Positions 1 through 9,446 of a stretch of DNA of 64,000 bases are shown here, piece after piece (the stretch's first letter is position 1; the number at the start of each line of letters is the position of its first letter). Location: positions 1-64,000 of the forward strand of contig CAZZKJ010000007.1 in assembly GCA_964654695.1 (NCBI GenBank). Reading direction: 5' to 3'. The notes under the pieces were generated by a model that did no database searches, had not been told where the DNA came from, and saw only the letters and a list, made by a program, of their open reading frames with translations. Origin of the DNA: CAZZKJ01 sp964654695. GTDB taxonomy: Bacteria; Krumholzibacteriota; Krumholzibacteriia; WVZY01. Both the position numbers and the translations under genes were made by a program.

Positions 1-2577
1 CAAGATCGGTCTGTTTTTGAAAAGTTCTTTATGTGGCAAGGGGATTTCAGGATTCTCCTGTCGATCATCAAGTATATAGAAGACCGCATGAACGTCGATT
101 ATGATACGGGGCTGGTCGGTGTTCAGTCGATAATATTGATCGAAGATAACGTCCGGTTTTATTCCTCCTACCTGCCGCTCATATACACGGAAGTAATGCG
201 CCATACGCAGCGGCTTATATCCGAGGGAGTCAGTCCCGCACACAAATTCCTCCGGCAGCGCGCGCGGCCGAAGATTCTCCTTAGCGATACTTACGAGGAG
301 GCCTGGAGCTATTTCGAAAAATTTCACAGCAATATCCTGGGTGTTATATCAGACATCCAATTCCCGTGCGGAGACGGACCGGATTCGAATGCCGGGTTTA
401 AATTCGCCGCTGAAGTAAAAAAGATGCATCCTGACATCCCAGTGCTTCTGCAATCCCGCGATATAGAAAACAAGGATAAGGCTAAATCCGTAAAAGCCTC
501 TTTTCTGCTGAAGAATTCTCCTATGCTTCTTCATAATCTTCAAAAATTCATGAAGGCATATTTCAGCTTCGGAGATTTCATATTCAGGCTTCCGGATGGA
601 ACCGAGGTCGGCCGGGCCGGCGACTTGAAAGCTCTGGAGGAACAACTCGGAAAGGTTCCCACTGCTAGCCTGGTGTATCACGGCGAACGCAATCATTTTT
701 CAAACTGGCTGAAAGCCCGGACCGAGTTTTGGCTTGCGCATAAGCTGCGTCCGCGAAAGGTGAGCGATTATTCCTCCGGAGAGGACTTGAGAAAAGAACT
801 TGTAAACTTCTTGCACAAACTGCGCGTGGAGCAGCACGAGGGAATAGTGATGGATTATGATCCCAAGACTCTCGAAGAAGCCAGAAGCGCGGTTCGAATC
901 GGTGGGGGGTCGCTGGGAGGCAAAGGCAGGGGGCTTGCTTTCGCAAGCACTCTCATTAGTACTTCCGGAATTCAAAACAGGTTCGATGGAGTTAGGATTA
1001 TCGTTCCTCCTTCGATTATCATAAGCACGAATGTATTTCACGAATTCCTGGATAGTAACGACCTTCATGATTTTGCAATAAGCACGTATGACGACGTTGA
1101 GATAAGCAGCCGGTTTCTTGCCGCGAAGCTTCCTGATGAAATTGTGAATAAACTCAGGAGATTCGTTAAGTCATTTCATTTTCCGCTGTCGGTACGCTCG
1201 TCGAGCCTGCTGGAAGATTCGCAGTATGTTCCTTTTGCCGGGGTTTACGAAACCTGCATGATTCCAAACAATCATGAAGACGAGGAGATACGGCTGAATG
1301 AACTTCTAAATGCCGTAAAACTTGTTTATGCTTCGACTTTCTGTTCTAACGCAAAAACTTATTTCAAACCAACTCCCTATAGGCTGGAAGAAGAAATGAT
1401 GGCCGTGATTGTGCAAAAATTGGTTGGGGTCCAGCATGAGTCCAGATTCTATCCGGATTTCTCCGGAGTTGCCAGGTCGCATAATTTTTATCCCATGCTG
1501 CCCATGAAGGCTTCTGACGGAATCGCATCGGTTGCCCTGGGATTGGGCAAGACGGTGGTTGAGGGCGGGCGGTGCCTGCGGTTTTGCCCAAAGTATCCCA
1601 AACATGTTCATCAGTTGTCCTTGGTGGCGGATGCTTTAGCGTATTCGCAGCGTGATTTCTGGGCTCTTGAGATACCGATTCCGGGCAGAGACGAAACGAG
1701 CTGTGGAGAATTCAAACTTCTTCGACACCAGATAGAATTAGCTGAAAAAGACGGAGTCCTGACCGCGCTCGGATCTACTTATTCAAAGGAGAACAATGCC
1801 GTTTATGACGGGGTTTCCAGAGACGGAATTCGTATCGTAAGTTTCGCCCCCATACTAAAAGGGGAGTATTTTCCGCTGGCCAGCATCCTCCAGGCCATAC
1901 TCAAACTTGGAGATAAAGGGATGAATGCGCCGGTGGAAATCGAATTTGCAGTGAACTTATCGGTTCCGGCGGGAAAACCAAAAGAATTTCATCTATTGCA
2001 AATGCGTCCCATGGTGATGAACGAAGAAATAGACCAGATAGACAAGGAAGAATCATCTGTAGGGAAGATCATCTGCAGGAGTTCCTTTGTGCTGGGCAAT
2101 GGAGTCATAAATGATATCAAAGACATCGTGGTTGTAGACGCTGATAAATTTGACCGTTCCCGGAGCGCCGAGGCTGCAAGAGAAGTCGGGTTGTTCAATC
2201 ACCAACTTGTATCTGCCGATGTGCCATATATTCTAATAGGCGTTGGACGCTGGGGCTCGGCCGATCCCTGGTTGGGAATTCCGGTTGGATGGGACGATAT
2301 TTGGGGAGCAAGCGTTATAGTCGAGTGCGGACTTAAAGATCTGAAAGTAACTCCATCGCAGGGAACTCATTTTTTCCAGAACATCACGGCTTCCCGGATC
2401 GGGTACTTCACGGTCAATTCAGATAGCGAGGAGAACTTTATCGATTGGAAATGGCTCTCTAGTGCGAAAGCGGTTGCGGAACGCGGACTTACGCGCCATA
2501 TTCGACTGGAAACCCCGTTGACAGTAGTAATGAACGGCCGTTCGGGCCAAGGATTCATATATTTACTTGCAAAATGA
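1..2577 (+). CDS. Receiver-like domain fused to PEP/pyruvate-binding (PPDK_N) domain protein, 5' partial
   Basis: The frame is open to the left window edge, so the true start probably lies upstream; the first in-window ATG is at 31. Counting from it, residues 33-165 look like a response-regulator receiver (acidic pair E38/D39, candidate phospho-acceptor D108, conserved-type K161). Residues about 285-700 carry the PEP synthase/PPDK N-terminal nucleotide-binding fold, with a glycine-rich loop at 291-301 and an 'SVRSSS' segment near 390. The phosphohistidine swivelling and PEP TIM-barrel domains of true PPDK/PpsA are absent, so full PEP synthase activity is unlikely. The C-terminal 150 residues (motif GVGRWGS) are specific to this architecture. 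The family is known but of unclear role, probably signal-dependent phosphotransfer. It ends with TGA before an independent promoter. Confidence 0.8.
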   Translation, partial: QDRSVFEKFFMWQGDFRILLSIIKYIEDRMNVDYDTGLVGVQSIILIEDNVRFYSSYLPLIYTEVMRHTQRLISEGVSPAHKFLRQRARPKILLSDTYEEAWSYFEKFHSNILGVISDIQFPCGDGPDSNAGFKFAAEVKKMHPDIPVLLQSRDIENKDKAKSVKASFLLKNSPMLLHNLQKFMKAYFSFGDFIFRLPDGTEVGRAGDLKALEEQLGKVPTASLVYHGERNHFSNWLKARTEFWLAHKLRPRKVSDYSSGEDLRKELVNFLHKLRVEQHEGIVMDYDPKTLEEARSAVRIGGGSLGGKGRGLAFASTLISTSGIQNRFDGVRIIVPPSIIISTNVFHEFLDSNDLHDFAISTYDDVEISSRFLAAKLPDEIVNKLRRFVKSFHFPLSVRSSSLLEDSQYVPFAGVYETCMIPNNHEDEEIRLNELLNAVKLVYASTFCSNAKTYFKPTPYRLEEEMMAVIVQKLVGVQHESRFYPDFSGVARSHNFYPMLPMKASDGIASVALGLGKTVVEGGRCLRFCPKYPKHVHQLSLVADALAYSQRDFWALEIPIPGRDETSCGEFKLLRHQIELAEKDGVLTALGSTYSKENNAVYDGVSRDGIRIVSFAPILKGEYFPLASILQAILKLGDKGMNAPVEIEFAVNLSVPAGKPKEFHLLQMRPMVMNEEIDQIDKEESSVGKIICRSSFVLGNGVINDIKDIVVVDADKFDRSRSAEAAREVGLFNHQLVSADVPYILIGVGRWGSADPWLGIPVGWDDIWGASVIVECGLKDLKVTPSQGTHFFQNITASRIGYFTVNSDSEENFIDWKWLSSAKAVAERGLTRHIRLETPLTVVMNGRSGQGFIYLLAK

Positions 2578-2652
2578 ATTTATGGTTGATTCCCGACGCT
2601 GATCTTAATATGCCCGCCCGGCATGTATTTTTAACGGAAGACCGCGCTCTCG

Positions 2653-2682
2653 TTGACTCAGTAATTGGAAACACGCTACAAT
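2653..2682 (+). promoter_or_regulatory. Sigma-70-type promoter upstream of the thiolase gene
   Basis: TTGACT at 2653-2658 and TACAAT at 2677-2682 are separated by 18 bases. They lie about 40 bases upstream of the thiolase start, in a 142-base gap after the preceding stop codon. Both boxes match the consensus at five of six positions. Confidence 0.6.
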
Positions 2683-2719
2683 ATCTGATCAAAACCAGGC
2701 AAACTTCTGGAGGTGGAAG

Positions 2720-3916
2720 ATGCAGTTTAGTAAAGCTTATGTACCGTACGGTGGGTATTGGAGCACGCCGTTCAGCAAATGGCAGATGTCCCTTCAATCT
2801 ATTCACCCATTAAAACTCGCGGGGGAAGTCGGCAAAGAAACGCTGGGCACCAAAGGAATCGACACCGGTATCTTTGATGAATTCATTCTCGGTTGGACGA
2901 TTACATCAAAACACTCTTTATACGGCGGCCCATGGGTAGCCGCGATGTGCGGAATGGACAAGATCACAGGCCCCATGATAGCGCAGGCCTGCGCTACCAG
3001 CGCGAGGTGTATTGACACCGCAGCTATGGCCATCGAAAGCGATTCGCGTTCGGCGATATTGAGTGTTACCGCGGACCGGTGTTCCAACGGACCGCATATA
3101 GTTTTTCCCAATCCGGCAGGACCGGGGGGGCTGCCCGTTACGGAGAACAGCGTTTGGGATAATTTTGGGTTTGATCCCTGGGCAAAAGGCAAAGGTGGAA
3201 TGATAGCTACTGCGGAAAATGTTGCGAAGGAAGCCGGTATCAGCAGGGAAGAATCGGACGAATGTGCGCTCATTCGCTTTAACCAATACCAAGAGGCGCT
3301 TGCAGGAGACAGGGCTTTTCAAAAACGCTATATGGTGCCTGTCACAATAAACGCCAGGAAGGGAATTAAGCTGGAAGCCGATGAAGGCGGTTATTCCACG
3401 ACGGCGGAAGGCCTGGCGAAGCTCAAGCCAGTCGTGCCCGAAGGGGTGGTGACTTTTGGAGCCCAGACATTTCCTGCGGACGGCAACAGCGCGATCATAA
3501 TTGCATCAAAAGATAAAGCAGCCGAGATGTCGGCCGACAGGAACATTACGATCCAGATATGTTCTTACGGGGAATACCGGGAAAGGCCAAACTACATGGC
3601 CGCTGCCGTTGTTCCTGCCGCCCGACAGGCGCTTGAACGCGCCGGTATCGGAGTGAAGGACTGTGCGGCGGTTAAAACGCATAATCCTTTTGCCGTAAAT
3701 GACGTCTTTATGGCCAAAAAGATGGAACTCAAGCTGGAAGATTTCAATAATTACGGCAGCCCGCTGGTTTTCGGCCATCCCCAGGGGCCAACGGGAACCC
3801 GCTGCATAATAGAATTGATTGAAGAACTGACAATTAAGGGTGGAGGATACGGTCTGTTCGTAGGATGCGCCGCCGGCGATTCGGCCGCGGCCGTGGTTAT
3901 CAGGGTCGAGTGCTGA
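2720..3916 (+). CDS. Thiolase family protein (acetyl-CoA acetyltransferase-like)
   Basis: A 398-residue thiolase-fold protein of normal family length. It has the acyl-accepting cysteine in 'QACATSARC' (C91), the C-terminal 'GHPQGPTGTR' histidine motif and a second cysteine in 'GCAAGDSAA'. These match the Cys-His-Cys catalytic set of thiolases, although the loops differ from the canonical biosynthetic enzymes. It therefore probably catalyses CoA-dependent Claisen condensation or thiolytic cleavage of an acyl-CoA. The start is well supported by GGAGG six bases upstream. No beta-oxidation, mevalonate or PHB genes accompany it, so the substrate is open; a non-decarboxylating SCP2-like thiolase is an alternative assignment. 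Confidence 0.85.
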   Translation: MQFSKAYVPYGGYWSTPFSKWQMSLQSIHPLKLAGEVGKETLGTKGIDTGIFDEFILGWTITSKHSLYGGPWVAAMCGMDKITGPMIAQACATSARCIDTAAMAIESDSRSAILSVTADRCSNGPHIVFPNPAGPGGLPVTENSVWDNFGFDPWAKGKGGMIATAENVAKEAGISREESDECALIRFNQYQEALAGDRAFQKRYMVPVTINARKGIKLEADEGGYSTTAEGLAKLKPVVPEGVVTFGAQTFPADGNSAIIIASKDKAAEMSADRNITIQICSYGEYRERPNYMAAAVVPAARQALERAGIGVKDCAAVKTHNPFAVNDVFMAKKMELKLEDFNNYGSPLVFGHPQGPTGTRCIIELIEELTIKGGGYGLFVGCAAGDSAAAVVIRVEC

Positions 3917-3928
3917 TACCGAGCACAA

Positions 3929-4573
3929 ATGCCTTTTGATGAATTCTATAAAGCGAACAAAAACGCCTTTGGATCGGAGCCGGAGCGCATTCTGATTGAT
4001 CATGCGCACCATCTCGAACCGTCTTTGCCTGTTCTGGATCTGGGAGCGGGCCAGGGGCGCAATTCCATTTATCTCGCTCGAAGAGGATTCGATGTAGTTG
4101 CCGTTGATCCTTCAAAAGCAGCACTGGACGGAGTTTATAGATATTCCTGCGAACAGAACCTGTCGATTCAAATTCAACACTGCGACTTCAAGGGATTTTC
4201 TCCTCAAGAAAAATACTTCAGCGGCATACTTTTAATTGGCCTGATCCAGATCCTGTCCTGGGATGAAATAAGCGACTTGATGGAATGCATAACCAGGTGG
4301 ACACGGCAGGGCAGTCTGGTTTTCACAACTGCTTTCTCGACGGATGATCCTGCTTTTGGAACGAAAACGAAGCAGTGGATTGAGGCGGGCAGAAATTCTT
4401 TCATTATTGACAAAACCGGGACGGTTCGTACTTATCTGGAAAAAAATGAAATTCTCGATCTCTTTCTCGATTGGGAAGTGTTTTATCACTGGGAAGGAAT
4501 GGGTGAAAAACACAAGCATGGAACCGGTCCTGAAGAATGCCACGGCATGATTGAAGCTGTTTTTCGCAGATAG
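3929..4573 (+). CDS. Class I SAM-dependent methyltransferase (TehB/UbiG-like)
   Basis: A 214-residue Rossmann-type methyltransferase. Motif I is 'VLDLGAGQGRNSIYLARRG' (around residues 35-53) followed by the acidic 'VAVDPS' that normally binds the ribose of SAM. The middle and C-terminal parts, with 'SIDKTGTVRTYLEKNE'-like context, resemble TehB-type tellurite-resistance methyltransferases. It starts 12 bases after the thiolase stop and is probably co-transcribed with it. No strong Shine-Dalgarno sequence is visible. The substrate cannot be deduced from the sequence. Confidence 0.75.
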   Translation: MPFDEFYKANKNAFGSEPERILIDHAHHLEPSLPVLDLGAGQGRNSIYLARRGFDVVAVDPSKAALDGVYRYSCEQNLSIQIQHCDFKGFSPQEKYFSGILLIGLIQILSWDEISDLMECITRWTRQGSLVFTTAFSTDDPAFGTKTKQWIEAGRNSFIIDKTGTVRTYLEKNEILDLFLDWEVFYHWEGMGEKHKHGTGPEECHGMIEAVFRR

Positions 4574-4593
4574 GAGCCGGTTTTTTCTCTGTA

Positions 4594-5406
4594 ATGAAAA
4601 AGTATGAGTCAAACGGCCTGGTCTTCTTTAAGTTTTCTCACCTCGAGAAACTAAAAGATATTGAGCACGGCATATCCTCCCGTCTGGGCGGAGTAAGCAG
4701 AGGCCGCTATAAAGAACTCAATCTAGGTCTTCATGTAGGCGACGATGATAACCGTGTACGAACAAACCGCCGCAGATTCTGCGCCGCCGCCGGAGGCGAC
4801 CCGAAAAAACTGACATGCGGACGGCAAAGCCACAGCGCGAATGTCGCCGTTATAGAAGAAAATGACGCGGGTAGGGGAGCGTTCGATTACGGAGAAAGTA
4901 TTCCGGACATCGACGCCCTGGTGACCGATGTGCCGGGGATAACTCTGATGGTTCTTGTGGCCGACTGCGTTCCCATCCTCATTTTTGATCCTGTTAAGAA
5001 AACTGCGGCGGTTGTCCATGGAAGCTGGCGGGGAACCCTGCAGGGTATAGCCGGGAAAACGATTGAAGCCATGGCCGGTGAATTTGGCTGCGCCGGCCGG
5101 GATTTGCTTGCAGGTATCGGGCCGTCCATTGGCCCGTGCTGCTACGAGGTGGGAAAAGAAACGGCCGGTTTGTTCAAGGAAACATGGCCGGAATCCGCAA
5201 GCAGATTCATTCAGCGAACGGGTGAACAGAAAATGAAACTGGATTTATGGAAAGCCAACCATATGCAACTTCTCAGTGCGGGCGTTCGTGAAGAACATAT
5301 TGAAGAAGCTCGAATGTGCACCTCCTGCCGGCCCGATGTTTTTTATTCCTATAGAGCGGAAAACGGCAAAACCGGCAGGTATGCAGGATTAATAATGATT
5401 GTTTAA
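4594..5406 (+). CDS. pgeF: Peptidoglycan editing factor PgeF / YfiH-LACC1 family
   Basis: A 270-residue protein of the YfiH/laccase-domain family, whose members act as purine nucleoside phosphorylase/deaminases, and for which E. coli PgeF (YfiH) removes misincorporated residues from peptidoglycan precursors. The conserved metal-site residues are present: H80 in 'GRQSH', C125 in 'VADCVP' and H142 in 'VHGSWRGT'. Length and C-terminal 'CTSCRPDVFYSYR' are typical. It follows the methyltransferase by 20 bases and is probably the last gene of that transcript. It converges on the next gene with only 12 bases between them and no obvious terminator. Confidence 0.9.
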   Translation: MKKYESNGLVFFKFSHLEKLKDIEHGISSRLGGVSRGRYKELNLGLHVGDDDNRVRTNRRRFCAAAGGDPKKLTCGRQSHSANVAVIEENDAGRGAFDYGESIPDIDALVTDVPGITLMVLVADCVPILIFDPVKKTAAVVHGSWRGTLQGIAGKTIEAMAGEFGCAGRDLLAGIGPSIGPCCYEVGKETAGLFKETWPESASRFIQRTGEQKMKLDLWKANHMQLLSAGVREEHIEEARMCTSCRPDVFYSYRAENGKTGRYAGLIMIV

Positions 5407-5418
5407 CAACCCGGCGGA

Positions 5419-7053
5419 TCAATTTTTCGGAGGCGCCTGGGGTTGAAATATTTCTGTCGACTTGAACCTTCCCGAGTTTATGAGTTCGTCGATAAAAGAA
5501 TTCCTTGCTAAATAGAGGGCCAGAAGTTTTACACGGCTGTTAATCGGGATTTCCACTACCTCCGTTTGCGGCGGCAGTTTGTTCTTGTCTCCTTTTATAT
5601 CGAAGTACTTGAGAGTTTTCTCCGGATTCTCGGGATTGAATAAGAAGGCGGACGGCACTATGCGGGGATGGCCGATTACCAGGTTGACCTCCTTTGCGAT
5701 CATGTAATCGAGAGTTGCGATTCTTTGATGGCCCGGACGGCTGCTTATAATTAAACCCCGGCGGGCGATCCATTTATCATTCAATCCGCACATGTCGATA
5801 GTCCTCAAGCGTGAATAAAACGGTATCGCCCCTGCGGCGGTTGTCGCTATGGATATATCTTGCCCGTCGAATAAAGAAGCCAGCGCTCTGCCTGTATTGC
5901 TCCAATCTTGATATTCTTTGCAGTTCACAGCCTTCAGAGAACGGATGGATTGTATGCCCCGGGTGTTCTTGAGGGCTTTTCCGAACACAAGACCGTGGTG
6001 AACTGATCCCGCGATTATTAAAATGACGAAGGCGGTGCGAATCTCCGGCTGCTCAATAAAGCCGGCCATGAGCCAAATAATGATCAGGAAAATAAATGGA
6101 AGGACGGGTACGAAAAACCTGAATTCCATGAAATCGCCGCCCACCCTGATTATATAGAAGCACCATACTATCACTACTAAAGAGGATATTTTCAGCGCCA
6201 AAGGAGAGACCCTGACAAACTTCCTGAACGCTGCGGCGAAAAAAAATGCAAACGGCCATAACCAATATGACAAAAAGAATTCGTGGCAGTAATACAATCC
6301 CCTCAAAATAGAAGTTGGTTGAAACGCCTTGGCGTAGAAAGTATTGGGCAGAATATCTCCATAAAAAACCCGTTTCCATGCAAGCCAGGTTCCCGCGGCG
6401 GCGGCGGCGGGCAATATCAAGCATGATAAAAGCGCCGGTTTATTCGCCGATCCGCCCATTTTCATGATAGTGAATACCGCAATCGATTCGAGAAAAAAAA
6501 CGGGGATTACGGAATCGAGACGCGTCAGAATCAAGGCGCCGAACAGCAGGGACAATCCGGCCATTTTCAGTCTGCTTGCTTCCATCGACCCCGCAAAATC
6601 AAAAACGAAATAGGCCGCGGCAATAATCAATGCGGCCTGCATTTGGGTTTCCATACCTCCGGTGGCGAAGGCATTGAAAGAATAATTTGTTCCCAACAGC
6701 AGGGGCAGCAGGAGCCCCCATTGCTTCGAACCGAAAACCGAGCAGCCCAGCTTGTAAGCAAAAACAAGGCTGGTAACAAAAAAGATCATCCCCAAAATCA
6801 TCGAGCAAATCACCGGGTCCAGTTCCAACCGGAATGGCACAGCCATTAGAACCGTCCAAAGGAAGTTGGTGTAACCCTCTACCCGTTCTCCGGTATTCCA
6901 TATAAGACCCCTGCCTTCGGCAAGATTGCGGCTGTAATCAAAAGAAATAAAAGCATCGTCAAGAATAAAGCGGTTGAGCCATGCAGCCAGCACGAGCAGG
7001 AAAATCATAATAACCAATATGGATTTCGAATGATTCTTGAGAAATGCCGACAT
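5419..7053 (-). CDS. Polytopic membrane glycosyltransferase-like protein (GT-C fold)
   Basis: A 544-residue integral membrane protein with roughly ten hydrophobic segments. The first extracytoplasmic loop starts with the 'LDDAFISFDYSRNLAEG' segment (D32/D33), then 'GERVEGYTNFLWT', typical of GT-C/GT39-like lipid-linked sugar transferases. The C-terminal 150 residues are soluble and contain a GLND-type segment ('MCGLNDKWIARRG'). Members are often annotated as arabinofuranosyltransferase-like or left hypothetical. It probably transfers a sugar from a polyprenyl donor at the outer face of the inner membrane. It starts 21 bases after the gamma-glutamyltransferase stop, indicating an operon. Donor and acceptor are unknown. 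Confidence 0.7.
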   Translation of the reverse strand: MSAFLKNHSKSILVIMIFLLVLAAWLNRFILDDAFISFDYSRNLAEGRGLIWNTGERVEGYTNFLWTVLMAVPFRLELDPVICSMILGMIFFVTSLVFAYKLGCSVFGSKQWGLLLPLLLGTNYSFNAFATGGMETQMQAALIIAAAYFVFDFAGSMEASRLKMAGLSLLFGALILTRLDSVIPVFFLESIAVFTIMKMGGSANKPALLSCLILPAAAAAGTWLAWKRVFYGDILPNTFYAKAFQPTSILRGLYYCHEFFLSYWLWPFAFFFAAAFRKFVRVSPLALKISSLVVIVWCFYIIRVGGDFMEFRFFVPVLPFIFLIIIWLMAGFIEQPEIRTAFVILIIAGSVHHGLVFGKALKNTRGIQSIRSLKAVNCKEYQDWSNTGRALASLFDGQDISIATTAAGAIPFYSRLRTIDMCGLNDKWIARRGLIISSRPGHQRIATLDYMIAKEVNLVIGHPRIVPSAFLFNPENPEKTLKYFDIKGDKNKLPPQTEVVEIPINSRVKLLALYLARNSFIDELINSGRFKSTEIFQPQAPPKN

Positions 7054-7074
7054 ATTCTGTAAAAGGCCGCCGCT

Positions 7075-8763
7075 TCAATAACCCGCCGCCTGGCCGTCCT
7101 TTCTCGATTCGGAAGCGCCGTAATAAACACTGTTCGCATCATCGAAGAGAACGGCCTGGTAGCCTCCGTATCCTCCGACACTCCATGATATATTGTGCCC
7201 TTTGTTAGCCAACTCGCGTATGCATTCAAAATCGAAACCGCTTTCCAGAAGCAGCGTGCCGCCGCCGAGCATCTTTTCGCCTGTTGGTTGGGAAGATCCG
7301 ATATGTCTCATCCGGGGAGCGTCTCCGGCTTCCTGCAGGTTCATTCCGAAGTCAATGATGTTAACAAGGATCTGAACATGCCCCTGGGGCTGCATGGCTC
7401 CGCCCATAACCCCAAAGCTCATGAACGGCTTACCGTTCCTGGTTACAAAACCCGGTATTATAGTATGAAACGGTCTCTTGTGCGGACCATAAGTATTCAT
7501 GTGTCCTTTCTCGATATTGAACAGTTCGCCACGGTCCTGGAGAATGAATCCAAGGTCGGCGGGGGACAGCCCCGATCCCATTCCCCTGTAATTGCTTTGT
7601 ATGAGGGAGACCATGTTTCCCTCTTTATCCGCGGTTGTCAGGTAAACAGTTTCTCCTGCTTCGGGAGGAAAACTCCCGGCCGGTGCTTCGGGTCTCGCCC
7701 TATTTGGATCAATAAGCTTACGCCTGGAATCGGCATAAGATTTTGATATCAGCTGTTGAACCGGGATATCGTTGAAATCCGGATCGGCATAATACTTCGC
7801 GCGGTCCTCGAAAGCCAACTTTTTAGCCTCAGTCAAAAAGTGAATGTATTCAGCGCTTCCAAAACCCATCGAAGACAGGTCGTAACCTTCAAGGATATTG
7901 AGCATTTGCAGTACGGCGATACCCTGCCCGTTGGGTGGAAGTTCCCATACATCGTAACCGCGGTAATTTGTGCTCACCGGCTCTACCCACTCGGAGTGAT
8001 GATCCGCGAGGTCTTTGTATGAAAGAAAACCTCCATTCTTTTTCATAAAATCATCTATCGCCCGGGCGATATCTCCTTTATAAAAGACATCCCGGCCGCC
8101 GCCGGCAATCCTTTGCAGAGTTTTCGCCAGCCTTGGATTTCTGAATATTTCTCCCCTGGCCGGCGCATGTCCTCCGGGCATAAATGATTCCTTGAAGCCG
8201 GGCCATTTGGCCAGCCGCGCGGCGCTCAAGCGCCAGTAATGGGAGATGAGCTCGCTTACGGGGAAGCCTTCCCGTGCATAATTTATTGCAGGAGACAAAA
8301 TGTCGGTCATGGGGAGGATGCCGAATTTTTCATGCAGTTCGAACCAGGCATCGACACAGCCGGGAACGGTTACCGGCAGAGGGCCGTAGGGAGGTATATG
8401 GTCCAGGCCTGCGCCGGCAAAATGGTCGAGAGTAAGGGAATAAGGCGAGCGGCCGCTGCCGTTGAGTCCATAGAGTTTTTTGGTTTTTTCGTTCCATACT
8501 ATGGCGAAAAGATCCCCGCCTATACCGCTGCCTGTGGGCTCCATCAGGCCCAGAGCCGCGTCGGCCGCGATTGCCGCATCGACGGCGCTGCCCCCTTTTT
8601 GCAGAATATCGATGGCGATTTGCGTAACAAGGGGCTGGCTTGTCGCGGCCATGCCGCTGCGGGCGATTACCTCGGACCGTGTGGCGAAACTCTTGCCGGT
8701 GATGCGATCCTGAGCAAAGACCGCGGAGGGTAGAAGAATTATCAATAAAAGAAACTTCTTCAT
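7075..8763 (-). CDS. ggt: Gamma-glutamyltransferase
   Basis: A 562-residue periplasmic gamma-glutamyltranspeptidase of normal length. It has a cleavable signal peptide (MKKFLLLIILLPSAVFA) and the large-subunit region 'GGSAVDAAIAA'. The self-processing Thr nucleophile is T372, in the 'GETVYLTTAD' junction (by alignment with E. coli T391). The small-subunit oxyanion and substrate loops include 'DRGELFN' and the 'GVMGGAMQPQGH' motif. It hydrolyses or transfers the gamma-glutamyl group of glutathione and related peptides. An AGGAAGGA ribosome site precedes the ATG. The 214-base divergent gap up to the zinc-ribbon gene must carry its promoter, but no convincing -35/-10 pair is visible on this strand. 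Confidence 0.93.
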   Translation of the reverse strand: MKKFLLLIILLPSAVFAQDRITGKSFATRSEVIARSGMAATSQPLVTQIAIDILQKGGSAVDAAIAADAALGLMEPTGSGIGGDLFAIVWNEKTKKLYGLNGSGRSPYSLTLDHFAGAGLDHIPPYGPLPVTVPGCVDAWFELHEKFGILPMTDILSPAINYAREGFPVSELISHYWRLSAARLAKWPGFKESFMPGGHAPARGEIFRNPRLAKTLQRIAGGGRDVFYKGDIARAIDDFMKKNGGFLSYKDLADHHSEWVEPVSTNYRGYDVWELPPNGQGIAVLQMLNILEGYDLSSMGFGSAEYIHFLTEAKKLAFEDRAKYYADPDFNDIPVQQLISKSYADSRRKLIDPNRARPEAPAGSFPPEAGETVYLTTADKEGNMVSLIQSNYRGMGSGLSPADLGFILQDRGELFNIEKGHMNTYGPHKRPFHTIIPGFVTRNGKPFMSFGVMGGAMQPQGHVQILVNIIDFGMNLQEAGDAPRMRHIGSSQPTGEKMLGGGTLLLESGFDFECIRELANKGHNISWSVGGYGGYQAVLFDDANSVYYGASESRKDGQAAGY

Positions 8764-8977
8764 CTGGATCCTTCCTCTTGCTTGGAGATCATTTTGAAAG
8801 TAAAATGCTCAGGCAGCTGCCGGCTTTTCGGATGCAAATGTGTATTTATTCATTGCTGATCTTCATCGGTATGCAATCCTCAATCAGATTATCATAGAAT
8901 ATGGGTGATCTGGAGAAAAAAACAGTGAATTTTTCCGTTCCCCCAGGCATAATTAGAGTCGCTCGCAAAGGAACAAA

Positions 8978-9376
8978 ATGAAGTGCCCACACTGCAAAAA
9001 ATCGATGATCGTACTGGAACTCGACAAGATTGAACTCGATCACTGCCTGGAATGCGGCGGGATATGGCTGGACGGAGGAGAGCTCGAACTGCTGCTTGAT
9101 GCCGCCGATGACAAAGAGCAGCTGCTCGCTTCCTTGAATATCGATCGGAATGCTAAAGAAAAGAGAATTAAATGTCCGATTTGCTCCAAGAAGATGGAAA
9201 AAGCGCTATGCGGGCTGCAAAAAGCCGTGAGAATTGACAAATGCAAAAACGGCGACGGCCTGTGGTTCGACAAAGGCGAACTCAATGAAATAATTGCTAT
9301 GGGTACTTTTCAGTCGGATGCCAGAGTGTTCGATTTATTGAATGATATTTTCGGCTTTAATAATAAGTCCGTTTAG
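8978..9376 (+). CDS. Zinc-ribbon (zf-TFIIB) protein with two tandem ribbons
   Basis: A 132-residue protein made of two copies of the zf-TFIIB module. The first has 'MKCPHCKKSM' and 'CLECGGIWLDGGEL'; the second has 'IKCPICSKKM' and 'CKNGDGLWFDKGEL'. In the second copy the final CxxC is degenerate, being CKNG instead of CxxCGG, so its zinc site may be incomplete. An AAAGGAA ribosome site precedes the ATG. It lies directly upstream of lemA and an M48 protease, an arrangement that suggests a shared membrane or proteostasis role. Molecular function is unknown. Confidence 0.75.
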   Translation: MKCPHCKKSMIVLELDKIELDHCLECGGIWLDGGELELLLDAADDKEQLLASLNIDRNAKEKRIKCPICSKKMEKALCGLQKAVRIDKCKNGDGLWFDKGELNEIIAMGTFQSDARVFDLLNDIFGFNNKSV

Positions 9377-9446
9377 TTCCTTCGCGGATGTGCAATTACC
9401 GCGGCGGTTTGTGGATGTATCTTTCCCTTGAAAGGAGGGAAAATAA

